From DASZOC01 sp035550975 (GTDB lineage: Bacteria > Actinomycetota > CADDZG01 > WHSQ01), in contig DASZOC010000070.1 of NCBI GenBank assembly GCA_035550975.1, forward strand, positions 1 to 58,652: a DNA stretch of 58,652 nucleotides, given 5' to 3'. The translations under genes and the position numbers were made by a program. Below, piece after piece: positions 26,703 through 35,548 of this stretch. The notes beneath the pieces are model-generated. The model was given only the letters and a program-made list of their open reading frames with translations, had not been told where the DNA came from and did no database searches. Position 1 is the stretch's first letter, and every line of letters starts with the position of its first letter.

Positions 26703-26730
26703 GGCGACGCACCATCATGAAGTTAGTCAT
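26635..26730 (-). promoter_or_regulatory. Candidate leader ORF overlapping the erm start
   Basis: A 31-codon ORF (MTNFMMVRRHGPARC...) begins at ATG 26730 with GGAGG exactly six bases upstream, the strongest ribosome-binding site in the region. It runs across the erm start in the other frame and stops about 22 codons inside erm. Erm genes are classically controlled by short leader peptides, so this may be an attenuator, but its overlap with the gene rather than a stop before it is unusual. An A/T-rich stretch on the same strand at 26759-26772 is a possible promoter part. Confidence 0.4.
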
Positions 26731-26891
26731 TTTCAACCTCCGGTAGCTTCGGCGACGTCGTTTATTTTTGCACGCGATCTGTTGGCGGTCGAGCGCTGAT
26801 ACAGACGCCGTGCCTTCGGCTCGCCCTTTTCGTGCCGAACATGCTGCCGCTCGGGATAGGAGCGGCTCGACAAAGCCTCCAGTCGTTTCCG

Positions 26892-27023
26892 CTAGGGGCC
26901 GCGTTCTTCTGTATTTGCCGCTATCCATTCGACTGCCTTCGCGATCCGCTGCAGTAACGAGACCACGTAGATGATCGTGGCGATGTAGAGGACCGGGAAG
27001 AGCATGAACCATGTCAGTCGCAT
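26892..27023 (-). CDS. 43-aa single-pass membrane peptide
   Basis: Short gene starting at ATG 27023 with AGGAAGGA six bases upstream. Residues 5-24 (WFMLFPVLYIATIIYVVSLL) form one membrane helix, followed by an amphipathic segment LQRIAKAVEWIAANT and an acidic end. Coding is supported by the ribosome-binding site and the helix design rather than by homology. It lies upstream of erm on the same strand, 161 bp before the leader ORF, and may share its transcript. Family not recognised. Confidence 0.6.
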   Translation of the reverse strand: MRLTWFMLFPVLYIATIIYVVSLLQRIAKAVEWIAANTEERGP

Positions 27024-27125
27024 TTAGGTTCCTTCCTTCGAGCTAGTCCTGATCGTGAGCTGCGGATGACTAACCAGCGGCTCTGGCGGACGTCAGCAAC
27101 CGCACAGATTGCAGCGACGGATGGG

Positions 27126-27686
27126 TTACTCGTTGTACCGCCACAGTCCTCGATGCGGGACGGTGCCCGTGTCCGGCACACGCTCTGCCGGTGGCGGAGC
27201 GCAGGTCACGTCCGGCGGGCACTCCCATGGACCTGTCATCAGCATGAACCAGCGGTAGCTCCGAACGTCGTTGCCCAGAGCCGACTTCGGGAAAGAGATC
27301 CGCAGCGTTCTTGCGTCCGGGCGATGGACCCGCGCGTACCCGCGCAGCCGGTCGCCGCTCCAGATGGTCCCGTAGAGGGTCCCGTCATCGTTGTGCTGCA
27401 CGAACAAGCGGCGAGGCTTGTCCCACCGCTTCGAGCGCATTCGGAGCACGAACGATTTCAGTTGATCGTTCGACCACTCGTCGTACATCGTGACCTCGTG
27501 GACCAGAACCATGCCGGCGAAGCCGGCGGCGCCCTGGGAGGCATGGTCGTGACGGGCCGACTTGGCGTCTATCGGGGCGAACGTTCCTTCCTGCGGATCT
27601 TGGACACGCTTGGTATCGGCGATCCCCGGAGCGGCCATGGCCACAACGAGGGACGCGACGACGACCAGTTGCTTCGTGCGCAGCAT
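27126..27686 (-). CDS. Exported 186-aa protein, paralogue A
   Basis: Start ATG 27686 with AGGAG eight bases upstream. A signal peptide (LVVVASLVVAMAAPGIA, cleavage near residue 23) precedes ADTKRVQDP. A longer open frame upstream is a shadow of the divergent repeat gene. The mature part alternates short strands with aromatic residues (WDKPRRLFVQHNDDGTLYG; SYRWFMLMTG) and ends with a Cys-Pro-rich tail. The gene at 34.9 kb encodes a protein of identical length with the same ADTKR opening and YRWF block, so they are paralogues. Function unknown. Confidence 0.78.
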   Translation of the reverse strand: MLRTKQLVVVASLVVAMAAPGIADTKRVQDPQEGTFAPIDAKSARHDHASQGAAGFAGMVLVHEVTMYDEWSNDQLKSFVLRMRSKRWDKPRRLFVQHNDDGTLYGTIWSGDRLRGYARVHRPDARTLRISFPKSALGNDVRSYRWFMLMTGPWECPPDVTCAPPPAERVPDTGTVPHRGLWRYNE

Positions 27687-27818
27687 GCAGCGACTCCTTT
27701 CGCGGTTTCTTTGGAGATAGAACGCTACCCGGAGTGGCGCGGTTGCTCGTATTGCCGGCGAACCAGCTGACCGCATCTTCGCCTGTCGAGCCGAACGAGA
27801 AGTGAGAGGCTTCATGCC

Positions 27819-28928
27819 ATGACGAGCCGCGCAGCTCTGCTTACGAGTGCTCTGCTCTTGGGAGCGACGCTCGGGACGGTCCCCGCGCAGGCCACGGGCG
27901 CGGCCGCGCTCGAATGTGGCAATCGACGCGCCACCATCGTTGGGACCTCGGGGCCCGATGTCATCCAAGGTACGCCCGGCGACGACGTGGTGGTCGCGAA
28001 GGGTGGCGACGACGTCATCGCGACCGGCACCGGTAATGACACGATCTGCGCCGGACGCGGTAACGACCGTGTGCGAGCCGGACGCGGGTTTCAGGACATC
28101 GTCTATGGCGGTCGCGGCAACGACGTCGCCCACGGGGGCCCGGGAAGGAACCTACTGATCGCAGGCCCCGGCGACGACCGCATGTACGGCAGCTCCCACT
28201 ACGATACGTTCGAGTCACCGGGTCGCACGTGGCGGGCGGATGACGACCTGTTCGTCGGACGTGGTCGCTCCGACTCCTTCTCAGCGGATCCTGGTCACGA
28301 CAATTTCAGGGGCGGTCGCGGAAGAGACCGCGTGTCGTACTTCGCGGCCCCCGCTGGCATTCACCTCGATCTATCGAGGGGCATCGCGACGGGCGACGGA
28401 AGAGACCGCCTGCGGTCGATCGAGACCGTTTTCGGGTCGCGACACGACGACACGATCCACGGGTCGGCCGGGGACGACGAGATCTCGTCCAGCACGGGCA
28501 ACGACACCGTTTACGGGCGCGCTGGGAATGACGAGTTGACCGACGACAGCGGGAAGGACCACATCCGTGGAGGCCACGGCGATGATCGGATCAGCTCGTC
28601 GTTCTGTTCAAGCTCCAGCGACGGAGACACGCAGTGTCAGATGGATGAACCGTTGCCCGACAACCTCATAGGCGGCCGGGGCGACGATCAGATCGGGTCC
28701 GGTCCTGGTGAGGACCGCCTGTCTGGCGGTCCAGGGGCCGATCGGCTGGATGGTGGCGACGCGTCGGATTCCATCTCGGGAGGCGACGGCGACGACACCC
28801 TCCACGGTGGCAACGCCGCGGGCAGAGCGCCGGATGCGGACGATGGCGACACCGACCGGCTGGACGGCGGGGACGGGATCGACCACTGCGCGCCCCCGCG
28901 CGATGACCGGATCAACTGCGAGACCTAG
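27819..28928 (+). CDS. Secreted RTX-like calcium-binding repeat protein
   Basis: 369 residues with a signal peptide (cleaved near QATGAAA, residue 25) and then two arrays of glycine-aspartate nonapeptides (GGDDVI, GNDTI, GRGNDRV, GGDGDDTL and similar), the calcium-binding beta-roll pattern. Arrays lie at about 45-125 and 205-350, separated by a less repetitive segment (about 125-200) and an insertion with CSSSSDGDTQCQM near 263-275. No type I secretion signal genes are nearby. It resembles actinobacterial calcium-binding proteins exported by Sec. A second copy starts at 58426. Confidence 0.88.
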   Translation: MTSRAALLTSALLLGATLGTVPAQATGAAALECGNRRATIVGTSGPDVIQGTPGDDVVVAKGGDDVIATGTGNDTICAGRGNDRVRAGRGFQDIVYGGRGNDVAHGGPGRNLLIAGPGDDRMYGSSHYDTFESPGRTWRADDDLFVGRGRSDSFSADPGHDNFRGGRGRDRVSYFAAPAGIHLDLSRGIATGDGRDRLRSIETVFGSRHDDTIHGSAGDDEISSSTGNDTVYGRAGNDELTDDSGKDHIRGGHGDDRISSSFCSSSSDGDTQCQMDEPLPDNLIGGRGDDQIGSGPGEDRLSGGPGADRLDGGDASDSISGGDGDDTLHGGNAAGRAPDADDGDTDRLDGGDGIDHCAPPRDDRINCET

Positions 28929-29057
28929 TGACGCGGGTGACGCCTCCGCCGAGCCCGATCCCCTAAACGCACGCCGAAAGAAGCGGTACCGCGTCGCTGA
29001 CTGACGCGCCATGAGCCCGCCCCGAACCAGAACGAAGGTCACGGCGTCTCACTGGAG

Positions 29058-30710
29058 ATGAATACCACCTCGGGCCGCGTAGCCGCAGCTGCAATAGCGG
29101 TCGCGGCCCTGCTGATCGCCTGCGTCGGCGATTCACCCGCGAACAAGGTCGCGCAAGCTGAAGCGTCGCCGGTATTGCAGAGCCCGACTCCTTCGGCGTC
29201 CAAGAGGACGCTCTGTCAGCCGTTCCCGGATCGTCTGGCGGATGAGTTCATCGCCGCCTACAACGGTCGCGATCTGAGCGCTCTGCAGGAGCTGGTTCCC
29301 GCCACCGACATACGAGACGTCGTTGCAGCCGGATACGCGCGCACGGCATCGACCTTCACCGACGTCGACGAATGGACGGACGCGACCTGGGATGCGAACG
29401 ACCGCATCAAGTTGTCCGGCTACAGCGCGTTCGCACCCACCAAATGGGGCTTCCAGATGCACATGACTCGCGGCAGTGACGCGCTTCGAGACGCAGGGAT
29501 AGAGCGGATCGCGACGACGATGGACGCGATCACGCACGGTTGTCACATCACCTCTCTGGTCGACAGCGGCCCGATCCAGGCGAGAGAGCACCCCTGCGCG
29601 TTCTATGACGCCTTTCGCAGCGTCGCTGATGTCGCATCACGACAGCCGCGTGCATGTATGGACGGTTCGGCCGAGGAGGCTCGATCTGCCCCGGCGGCCG
29701 TCTCCACGGGCGAGGAGGTGCTGATCTGGGGAGGCGATCGCGGCGGCCTGTTCGCGTATCCGGATCTAGTTAACGACGGGCTCTCCTTTAGCCCAAGCTC
29801 GGATCGGTGGGACCGGGTACCGGCGAACCGTTTACCTGCGTCCCGACCGTCGGTGGCCGCGTGGACGGGAACGGAGCTGATCGTCATCGGCAACAAGAGT
29901 GCTCGTGACTACGGGGTCGTCGCTGCGGCTTATCGACCGACCACGCACTCGTGGCGGGAGATCGACTTCACTTACAAGCGATGGAGCGGCTTCGAGGGGG
30001 TCTGGACGGGCAGTGAGCTGATCCTCTGGGGGGGACCCGATCATTCGCGCCGACCTCACCGGCGGGGTGCGATCTTCGACCCCGTGTCGGGGACGTGGCG
30101 ACGCACGTCGCCGGCACCGATCGGCGGGCGCTGGTCACACGCGGCGACGTGGACGGGTAGCGAGATGATGGTGTGGGGCGGGGGCGATGCAGATTCGGAC
30201 CTCGGCGACGGCGCCGCCTACGACCCAGCGACTGATTCGTGGCGCGAGATCGCGCCGGCACCGCTCGCGGCTCGGCAGTGGATGCCGATCACCTGGACGG
30301 GGAGCGAGGTCATCGTCTGGGGCGGTTCGAGCTACAGCACCAGCAAACGGGACGGAGCTGCCTACGACCCTGCCTCAGATTCGTGGAGACAGCTGCCGAG
30401 GTCGCCGTTGAAAAGCCGTCACTACCATTCAGCAACCTGGACGGGCGAAGAGCTGATCGTCTTCGGGGGCTACAACTACGATCGCTCGTTCGCGGACGGG
30501 GCCGCGTACAACCCGACGTCAAACGCATGGCGGAAGCTCCCGCGGGCTCCGATCAAGCCTCGGTTCAACCATGCCGCGGTGTGGAGCAGTAGCGAGATGG
30601 TCGTGTTCGGCGGCACGTGGGACTTCGGCCACATCGCGCTCGGCGACGGCGCGGTTTACGACCCACGGCGAAACCGGTGGCGAAGGATCGTGCCGAACCT
30701 CCGGGAGTAG
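29058..30710 (+). CDS. Kelch-repeat lipoprotein
   Basis: 550 residues. Signal peptide with lipobox LIAC (C22) and a Ser/Pro linker. Residues about 55-190 form a small unassigned domain with four Cys. From about 205 a beta-propeller of seven-odd Kelch-like blades recurs as WTGSELILWGG, WTGSEMMVWGG, WTGSEVIVWGG, WTGEELIVFGG and WSSSEMVVFGG. Extracellular, membrane-anchored, probably a binding protein. ATG 29058 has GGAG almost touching it, so the start is moderately supported. Confidence 0.87.
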   Translation: MNTTSGRVAAAAIAVAALLIACVGDSPANKVAQAEASPVLQSPTPSASKRTLCQPFPDRLADEFIAAYNGRDLSALQELVPATDIRDVVAAGYARTASTFTDVDEWTDATWDANDRIKLSGYSAFAPTKWGFQMHMTRGSDALRDAGIERIATTMDAITHGCHITSLVDSGPIQAREHPCAFYDAFRSVADVASRQPRACMDGSAEEARSAPAAVSTGEEVLIWGGDRGGLFAYPDLVNDGLSFSPSSDRWDRVPANRLPASRPSVAAWTGTELIVIGNKSARDYGVVAAAYRPTTHSWREIDFTYKRWSGFEGVWTGSELILWGGPDHSRRPHRRGAIFDPVSGTWRRTSPAPIGGRWSHAATWTGSEMMVWGGGDADSDLGDGAAYDPATDSWREIAPAPLAARQWMPITWTGSEVIVWGGSSYSTSKRDGAAYDPASDSWRQLPRSPLKSRHYHSATWTGEELIVFGGYNYDRSFADGAAYNPTSNAWRKLPRAPIKPRFNHAAVWSSSEMVVFGGTWDFGHIALGDGAVYDPRRNRWRRIVPNLRE

Positions 30711-30854
30711 AGACGGGCGTGTGACCTAAGCAAACGCCTTCTGCTCGGCGTTCTCTGCGGACGACCGTCGGCCGGGTGCCCCGGGTCGGTGACGTCATCG
30801 CGATCGTGATCTGGATCAAAACGTCGCGCCGGGGTCGAAGCGTTCGCTGCGCCG

Positions 30855-30910
30855 AGTAACGCGCGCTCAGTCGCTCTCACCGCTACTTGGCGCGCGTTAC
30901 TCTGCTTTTT
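30855..30910 (+). terminator. Long-stem hairpin with T-tract after the Kelch gene
   Basis: Perfect 12-bp arms AGTAACGCGCGC (30855-30866) and GCGCGCGTTACT (30890-30901) enclose a 23-nt loop and are followed by TTTTT at 30906-30910. It fits a rho-independent terminator for the Kelch gene, 145 bp downstream of its stop, and also separates it from the convergent MFS gene. The long loop is atypical. Confidence 0.5.
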
Positions 30911-30933
30911 CGATGCCGCGGCGGATCCGCGAC

Positions 30934-32115
30934 CTAGGGGCGGGGGAATGCGGCCGCCGCGGCGGTGTCGGAGACCTCCTCGGCCTCGTCCGCTGAATGG
31001 CCAACGTGAGCTATCGAGCGCCACAGCATCATCAGGATCACGGACGACCCGACGAAAGCGAACCAGAACGGACCCGTCACGCCCCACTGCTGGCCGATCG
31101 CTCCGCCCAAGAGTCCTCCGAGCGCGAGGGTCCCGAAGACGCTGATGAGGTAGACGCTGGTGACGCGGCCCAGCAAGAAAGCGGGCACGACGCGCTGGCG
31201 GACCGTGGTTGCGGTGGTCCCCCAGACGACCGCGTGCGCGCCAAAGACGAACATGATCGCCCCGGCGACCGGGGGCGACGTGGTCAATGCGAGGCCGAGA
31301 TGGGTGAACGTCTCCAGCACGAGTCCTACACGCAGCAACGTCGTGTAGGTGAAGCGTTGCTCGAGCCAGCCGAACGCGGCCGAACCCACGACGCCTCCGA
31401 CGGCTCCGGTCGCGATCAGGAGGCCGAAGCCGAACTCGTCGAGCCCGAGGCGTTCATATGAGTAGAGGACCCAGATAGAGAACGCGGCGCCGAACGTGAT
31501 GTTGAACGCGGCGATCATGATCGCGAGCGTCCGCACCGGCGCGTTCCCCCAGAGCCATCTGAGACCCTCCATCACGTCTGTTCGTACGGCGCGGCGCTCC
31601 GCTGCGGGTGCGGTGTACCTGTCGAGGCGCGCGCGGGAGATAAGAGCTGCCCCGACCGCGAAACAGATCGCGTTGAAGCCGAACGGGTAGGCGGTTCCTA
31701 TCCCGAAGATGAACGCGCCCAGTGGGGGCCCCGTGAGCTGGTTGGTCACGATCACCCCGCCCATGAGACGCGAGTTCGCCTGGCCGAGACCTTGCTTCGG
31801 CACCCCGGTCGCGACCAGAGCGCTGAATGCGTTATCGGCGATCGTCTCCGCACTTCCTAGCAGGAACATCGCGGCGTAGATCACGAAGAGTCCGCCGGCG
31901 TCGAGCGCGATCGATGTGGCCAGGAGCGCCAGAACAACCGCGCGCAACACATCGACGGCGACGACAAGCGTCTTGCGGTCCACTCGGTCGACGACGGCAC
32001 CAGCGAAAAGGCCGAAGAGGAACCAAGGTATGCGTTGCGCGAAGAACGCCATGGCAACCGCGAATGGTTCAGGCGTGATCGACGCGACCAGCAGCGGTCC
32101 TGCGGCGAGCAACAC
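30934..32115 (-). CDS. MFS transporter (MFS_3-like), N-terminus incomplete
   Basis: 393 residues from the first canonical start, GTG 32115, with about 11 hydrophobic segments and the loop motif GAVVDRVDRKTLVV after helix 2. Homology clearly continues upstream in the same frame: the 50 codons back to a TAG at 32266-32268 encode FRWIWSSSTIGNLGDG just before the GTG, the normal start of helix 1, yet contain no ATG, GTG or TTG. Either a rare start (CTG codons near residue -33) is used, or a frameshift lies upstream. Likely a drug or small-molecule exporter by family. Confidence 0.82.
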   Translation of the reverse strand: MLLAAGPLLVASITPEPFAVAMAFFAQRIPWFLFGLFAGAVVDRVDRKTLVVAVDVLRAVVLALLATSIALDAGGLFVIYAAMFLLGSAETIADNAFSALVATGVPKQGLGQANSRLMGGVIVTNQLTGPPLGAFIFGIGTAYPFGFNAICFAVGAALISRARLDRYTAPAAERRAVRTDVMEGLRWLWGNAPVRTLAIMIAAFNITFGAAFSIWVLYSYERLGLDEFGFGLLIATGAVGGVVGSAAFGWLEQRFTYTTLLRVGLVLETFTHLGLALTTSPPVAGAIMFVFGAHAVVWGTTATTVRQRVVPAFLLGRVTSVYLISVFGTLALGGLLGGAIGQQWGVTGPFWFAFVGSSVILMMLWRSIAHVGHSADEAEEVSDTAAAAAFPRP

Positions 32116-32405
32116 ACCGTCGCCGAGGTTGCCGATCGTGGAGCTCGACCAGATCCAGCGGAAGGCGGGCCCGAGCTCGTCCGGCAGAAGGAGCCGTAGT
32201 AGCGAGCTCAGCAGAAACCTGCCCGCGGATGCGACCGGAGTCTGCGGCTCCTCACCGATCGAAGACTAGCAACGACATAGGAGGTTTCGCGAGGGACCGA
32301 GGAGCGAGAATGGTTGCTGACGAGTCTGGGGAAGCAGGATCGCACGCGTTCAACAGCGCCAGAAGGCCGCCGCCCCTCCGGTGGCGGGAGTGTGAGTATT
32401 GACGT

Positions 32406-33752
32406 GTGCGCGCTGCGAAGGTTGTTTCTGCCGTTGCGTTCGTGGCATTGTTCGGCGCCGTTCTAACGATTCCGATACGCCAGTCGGCAGACGATGAACA
32501 ACGTCGGGAACCGCTACAACGACTCGAGCCTTCGCCCTCCTCCTCCGAACGTCGGCCACAGGCGCAAACACATCTGAACGTAGAGGCCCGCCTGCCCGAT
32601 CAATGTCGTCGCTGGCAACTCGACTCTCCGCAAGATGGAGGCGTCATCGCAGCAAGTCGCGCCCGCCGAGGCAGCCTCGCGAGGCCCGATGGTTCCGCAG
32701 TTGCTCAGCTGAAAGCACAGGCTCCTGTGGGTTGGAGCATCAGTGGTCGCTATCTTGCGACGGGGTCGCGGGGAGCCCTGTGGAACTCGGATGGCTCTCC
32801 CGTTGAACGGTTCGAGGAGTACCAGATGACGCTGGGTAGCAAGGGTTCAAGCTGGGCTTGGTCTCCGGTCGGCGACTGCGCCTTCGTCCGCGATCGGAAG
32901 GGTCGCCTCTCGGTCACTGCAGTCAACCCTCGCAAGGTCCCACCAACTCACAGTCTCCACCTCTTGAATGGGGTCGAGTCATTCGCGCTCTCAAACGACT
33001 GGAGATGGCTTGGCCTCGTTCTTCGGGACCGTGGATGGCGCAGCATTGCCATCGCGGACCTACAGCGGCGCCGCGTGAACATCATCAAGACCTACGGGCG
33101 CGGAACGTGCTGCATCACGCTCGCAGGATGGGGCGGTGGGGGACAAAGCCTCTACTTCTGGACAGGCTCCGGCAACTCTGTCATGGCCGACGGGTGGCCG
33201 CTCAAGGCAGTCTCGATTCCGAAAGGTCCGGTGCGATCGGTACGCACGACGGTGTTGCCCGACCCGTCGCTGGTCGGTGAATGTGCCGGTGTCAGCACGG
33301 CGATCGCGGGAGCCAATCGTGATCGGCGCACGACCAAGCGGGTCCGCCACATCCAAGGCAGTAACGCCGTTCTCACCCCGCGCCATCTTGCGGTGTCGTC
33401 GTTCACGTGCTCGCCCGCTAGCACCTTGGTGTTCTCCGCCGCAGATGATGGTGCTGACGTCACCGAACGGAAGCTTTATCTGACGGAGCTGGCAGGAGAA
33501 CCTGGCGTGACCCTGTTGGTGGACGAACCCGGCGTGGCAGACGATCGTCCCGAGTGGGCCCCCGGTACCGGTGTGTTGTTTGTCAGGTGGGCCGCTACCG
33601 ACGGGCAACTGTGGCTGCTTCCCGAAGGAGGCGAACCGCGTCCGCTGCCCCTGTTCGTGAGGACCGATGCCGGCGCTTATTGGTCGGGCGCGAACTGGGA
33701 TCGAGTCATCGATTGGAGCGCAACCCTGCCGCCCGGTCTACCGCAAGGCTGA
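32406..33752 (+). CDS. Exported beta-propeller-like protein
   Basis: 448 residues. An N-terminal hydrophobic segment (about 6-24) acts as signal or anchor and is followed by a charged Ser/Arg/Pro linker. Repeated short blocks such as WSISGRYLATG, WAWSPVGDCAFVRD, WRWLGLVL and PEWAPGTGVLFVRW indicate a TolB/WD40-type propeller. Three cysteine pairs fit an extracytoplasmic site. GTG 32406 is chosen so that the signal is complete; GGGAG lies a little far upstream. Specific family not recognised. It converges with the LVIVD gene, 23 bp away. Confidence 0.72.
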   Translation: MRAAKVVSAVAFVALFGAVLTIPIRQSADDEQRREPLQRLEPSPSSSERRPQAQTHLNVEARLPDQCRRWQLDSPQDGGVIAASRARRGSLARPDGSAVAQLKAQAPVGWSISGRYLATGSRGALWNSDGSPVERFEEYQMTLGSKGSSWAWSPVGDCAFVRDRKGRLSVTAVNPRKVPPTHSLHLLNGVESFALSNDWRWLGLVLRDRGWRSIAIADLQRRRVNIIKTYGRGTCCITLAGWGGGGQSLYFWTGSGNSVMADGWPLKAVSIPKGPVRSVRTTVLPDPSLVGECAGVSTAIAGANRDRRTTKRVRHIQGSNAVLTPRHLAVSSFTCSPASTLVFSAADDGADVTERKLYLTELAGEPGVTLLVDEPGVADDRPEWAPGTGVLFVRWAATDGQLWLLPEGGEPRPLPLFVRTDAGAYWSGANWDRVIDWSATLPPGLPQG

Positions 33753-33775
33753 CCCCGCCTCGTAGTAGACGTGAG

Positions 33776-34876
33776 CTAGAGCTTTCCCGTGTAGCGAAGG
33801 ATGTCTAGCCCTCGGAGATAGTCGGCGACGTAGACGATGCGGTCGGTGATCCAGTATGAGGCGGCCGCTTCGCCCGCGGGAACCATGTAATAGCCCTCTT
33901 CCTTGATCTCACCCTTGCCCGAGATCCGCAGGAAACGCGTTCCATGGTCGTACCAGGCCACCGTGACCAGCCCGCCGTTGTCGAAATTCGGATGGTCATC
34001 GAACCAGTGCCCGCAGAAGTGATTGGCAGGGGCGTTGCCATCGACGAATACGCCGTGCGGAGGACGCCACGCGTCGATGGGCCGGATCTTCGCGGTTTTC
34101 CTCCATCCGTGGGTGTCATAGGTCACGAAGGTCGCCTGGCGACGGTCGCCCGGCACGTCGCATCGAGGGCCGAGGTCCTCACCGCCTGCCAGCAGGAAGC
34201 GGTCGCGGCCCCCGCGCGGCCACATAACGCCGTGCACGAACTCGTCCACCTCGACGTCGCCGACAGCCACGACCCGGGGCTGAGTTGGCCGGTTACGTGC
34301 GTCGAGCACCATCACGGGATCGGAAGCGGTGATGACGATCCCGGGGGAGACCTCGGTCAGATCGTGTGCCCAGGCAGCAGGGGTGCCGGTGTTCCACTGG
34401 CCGACGACCTCGGGAGTCTGTGGATTCCGCAGGTCGACTATCGCGCCCTCGGAGTCGTAGGCGTAGCGGCAGTCGAAGACACAGGTCGAGGTGTGCGCGT
34501 ACGAGTTCCAAGAACCGACCTCTCTCGGTTTCTGCGGATCGCTCACGTCGTAGACGTAGTTGCACATGATCAGCGTCGAACCATTCGAGTCCGGGTCTTC
34601 GCAAGTGAACACGCCGGGCCAGTAGGGCCACGGGTAATCCTCGCCGCCGATCAACCGGGGTTTCGTGGGCTTGGAGATGTCGAAGATCTTCAAGCCATCG
34701 CGCGTGGCCATGTACATCTTGTCGCCGACGATGCTGGCTCCGGCGCCTTCGACATCGGGAACGTTGGCAACGAACTCGACGTTCTCGGATTTGAATTCGA
34801 GTGGCGGTCGTGCCGCCGCCGGACCTGCGGCCAGGCCTGCCAGCAGAACGACCAAGGAGAGTGCCCCCACACGCAT
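33776..34876 (-). CDS. Secreted LVIVD-repeat protein A
   Basis: 366 residues with a cleavable signal peptide (LVVLLAGLAAGPAAA, cut near 22). The mature protein is a propeller of LVIVD-type repeats, each with a variable-DISxPxxP core: KIFDISKPTKPRLIG, YVYDVSDPQKPREVG, AIVDLRNPQTPEVVG, MVLDARNRPTQPRVV. Several Cys (CEDPD, CNYVY, CVFDC) suggest disulfides. ATG at 34876. It is divergent, by 56 bp, from exported paralogue B. Role unknown; extracellular binding or scaffold is likely. Confidence 0.87.
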   Translation of the reverse strand: MRVGALSLVVLLAGLAAGPAAARPPLEFKSENVEFVANVPDVEGAGASIVGDKMYMATRDGLKIFDISKPTKPRLIGGEDYPWPYWPGVFTCEDPDSNGSTLIMCNYVYDVSDPQKPREVGSWNSYAHTSTCVFDCRYAYDSEGAIVDLRNPQTPEVVGQWNTGTPAAWAHDLTEVSPGIVITASDPVMVLDARNRPTQPRVVAVGDVEVDEFVHGVMWPRGGRDRFLLAGGEDLGPRCDVPGDRRQATFVTYDTHGWRKTAKIRPIDAWRPPHGVFVDGNAPANHFCGHWFDDHPNFDNGGLVTVAWYDHGTRFLRISGKGEIKEEGYYMVPAGEAAASYWITDRIVYVADYLRGLDILRYTGKL

Positions 34877-34932
34877 GCGTGAACTTTCGGCACGTCGGGC
34901 GCCAAAACCTCCTCGGGTGGCACTATGTATGG

Positions 34933-35493
34933 ATGCGGCGGGGGCTCGGGTTCCTTCTCATCTTGGCCTGTCTACTGGCGGTTGCCAGCGTGCCGGTTCA
35001 GGCGGACACGAAGCGCATAACCGATGGGGACGATGTCGAAGGTCCGCTGGATATCGCGTGGATCAAGCACGAGCACGGGACGAATGCGGCAGGTCTACGG
35101 AAATTGGTCCACACGGTGCGTCTCTATGAACGCTGGCCGGTCGACCGCCTGCGGCATCGGGGCTTCATCAATCTGTTTTTCGATCTAAGAGGCGATCCTG
35201 ACTGGCGTGAGGAACGAGCTGTTTACATCACGTACGACAACGGGAAGCTGCGCGCCGAGCTATACGATTTCGCTGCAGACCCACCTACATTTCTTCGCAC
35301 CGTACCGATGTGGCGTCCGAATGGGCGCACGATCAAGTTCGCGCTTCGTAAGTCGGATCTACGTCGCCGCCCATTCAGCTACTACCGCTGGTTCGCACTG
35401 TCCTTCATCGAAGAGCGTCACCCGCTGTGCGGGGAATCTGGTGGTTGTGACGACCACGCACCCGATCGCGGCTACGTTCGACACGACCTGTAA
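34933..35493 (+). CDS. Exported 186-aa protein, paralogue B
   Basis: Start ATG 34933, giving a signal peptide (FLLILACLLAVASVPVQA) cut before DTKRITDGDD. The 186-residue length, the ADTKR junction, GPLDI block, LVHTVRLYERW segment and SYYRWF motif align with paralogue A at 27.1 kb. The C-terminus has a Cys pair (LCGESGGCDD). Upstream codons to 34801 are open but antisense to the LVIVD gene. Function unknown; the conserved core predicts a small beta-sandwich. Confidence 0.8.
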   Translation: MRRGLGFLLILACLLAVASVPVQADTKRITDGDDVEGPLDIAWIKHEHGTNAAGLRKLVHTVRLYERWPVDRLRHRGFINLFFDLRGDPDWREERAVYITYDNGKLRAELYDFAADPPTFLRTVPMWRPNGRTIKFALRKSDLRRRPFSYYRWFALSFIEERHPLCGESGGCDDHAPDRGYVRHDL

Positions 35494-35548
35494 CAACGAT
35501 CAGTCGCAGCCGGCTGAGACGTCGTGGCAGAAGGCGTTGTCGGCGACG

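Noticed and set aside
26635..27012. 125-codon frame ending in the erm leader
   Set aside because: Only the last 31 codons follow a ribosome-binding site; the upstream part overlaps the membrane peptide gene out of frame.
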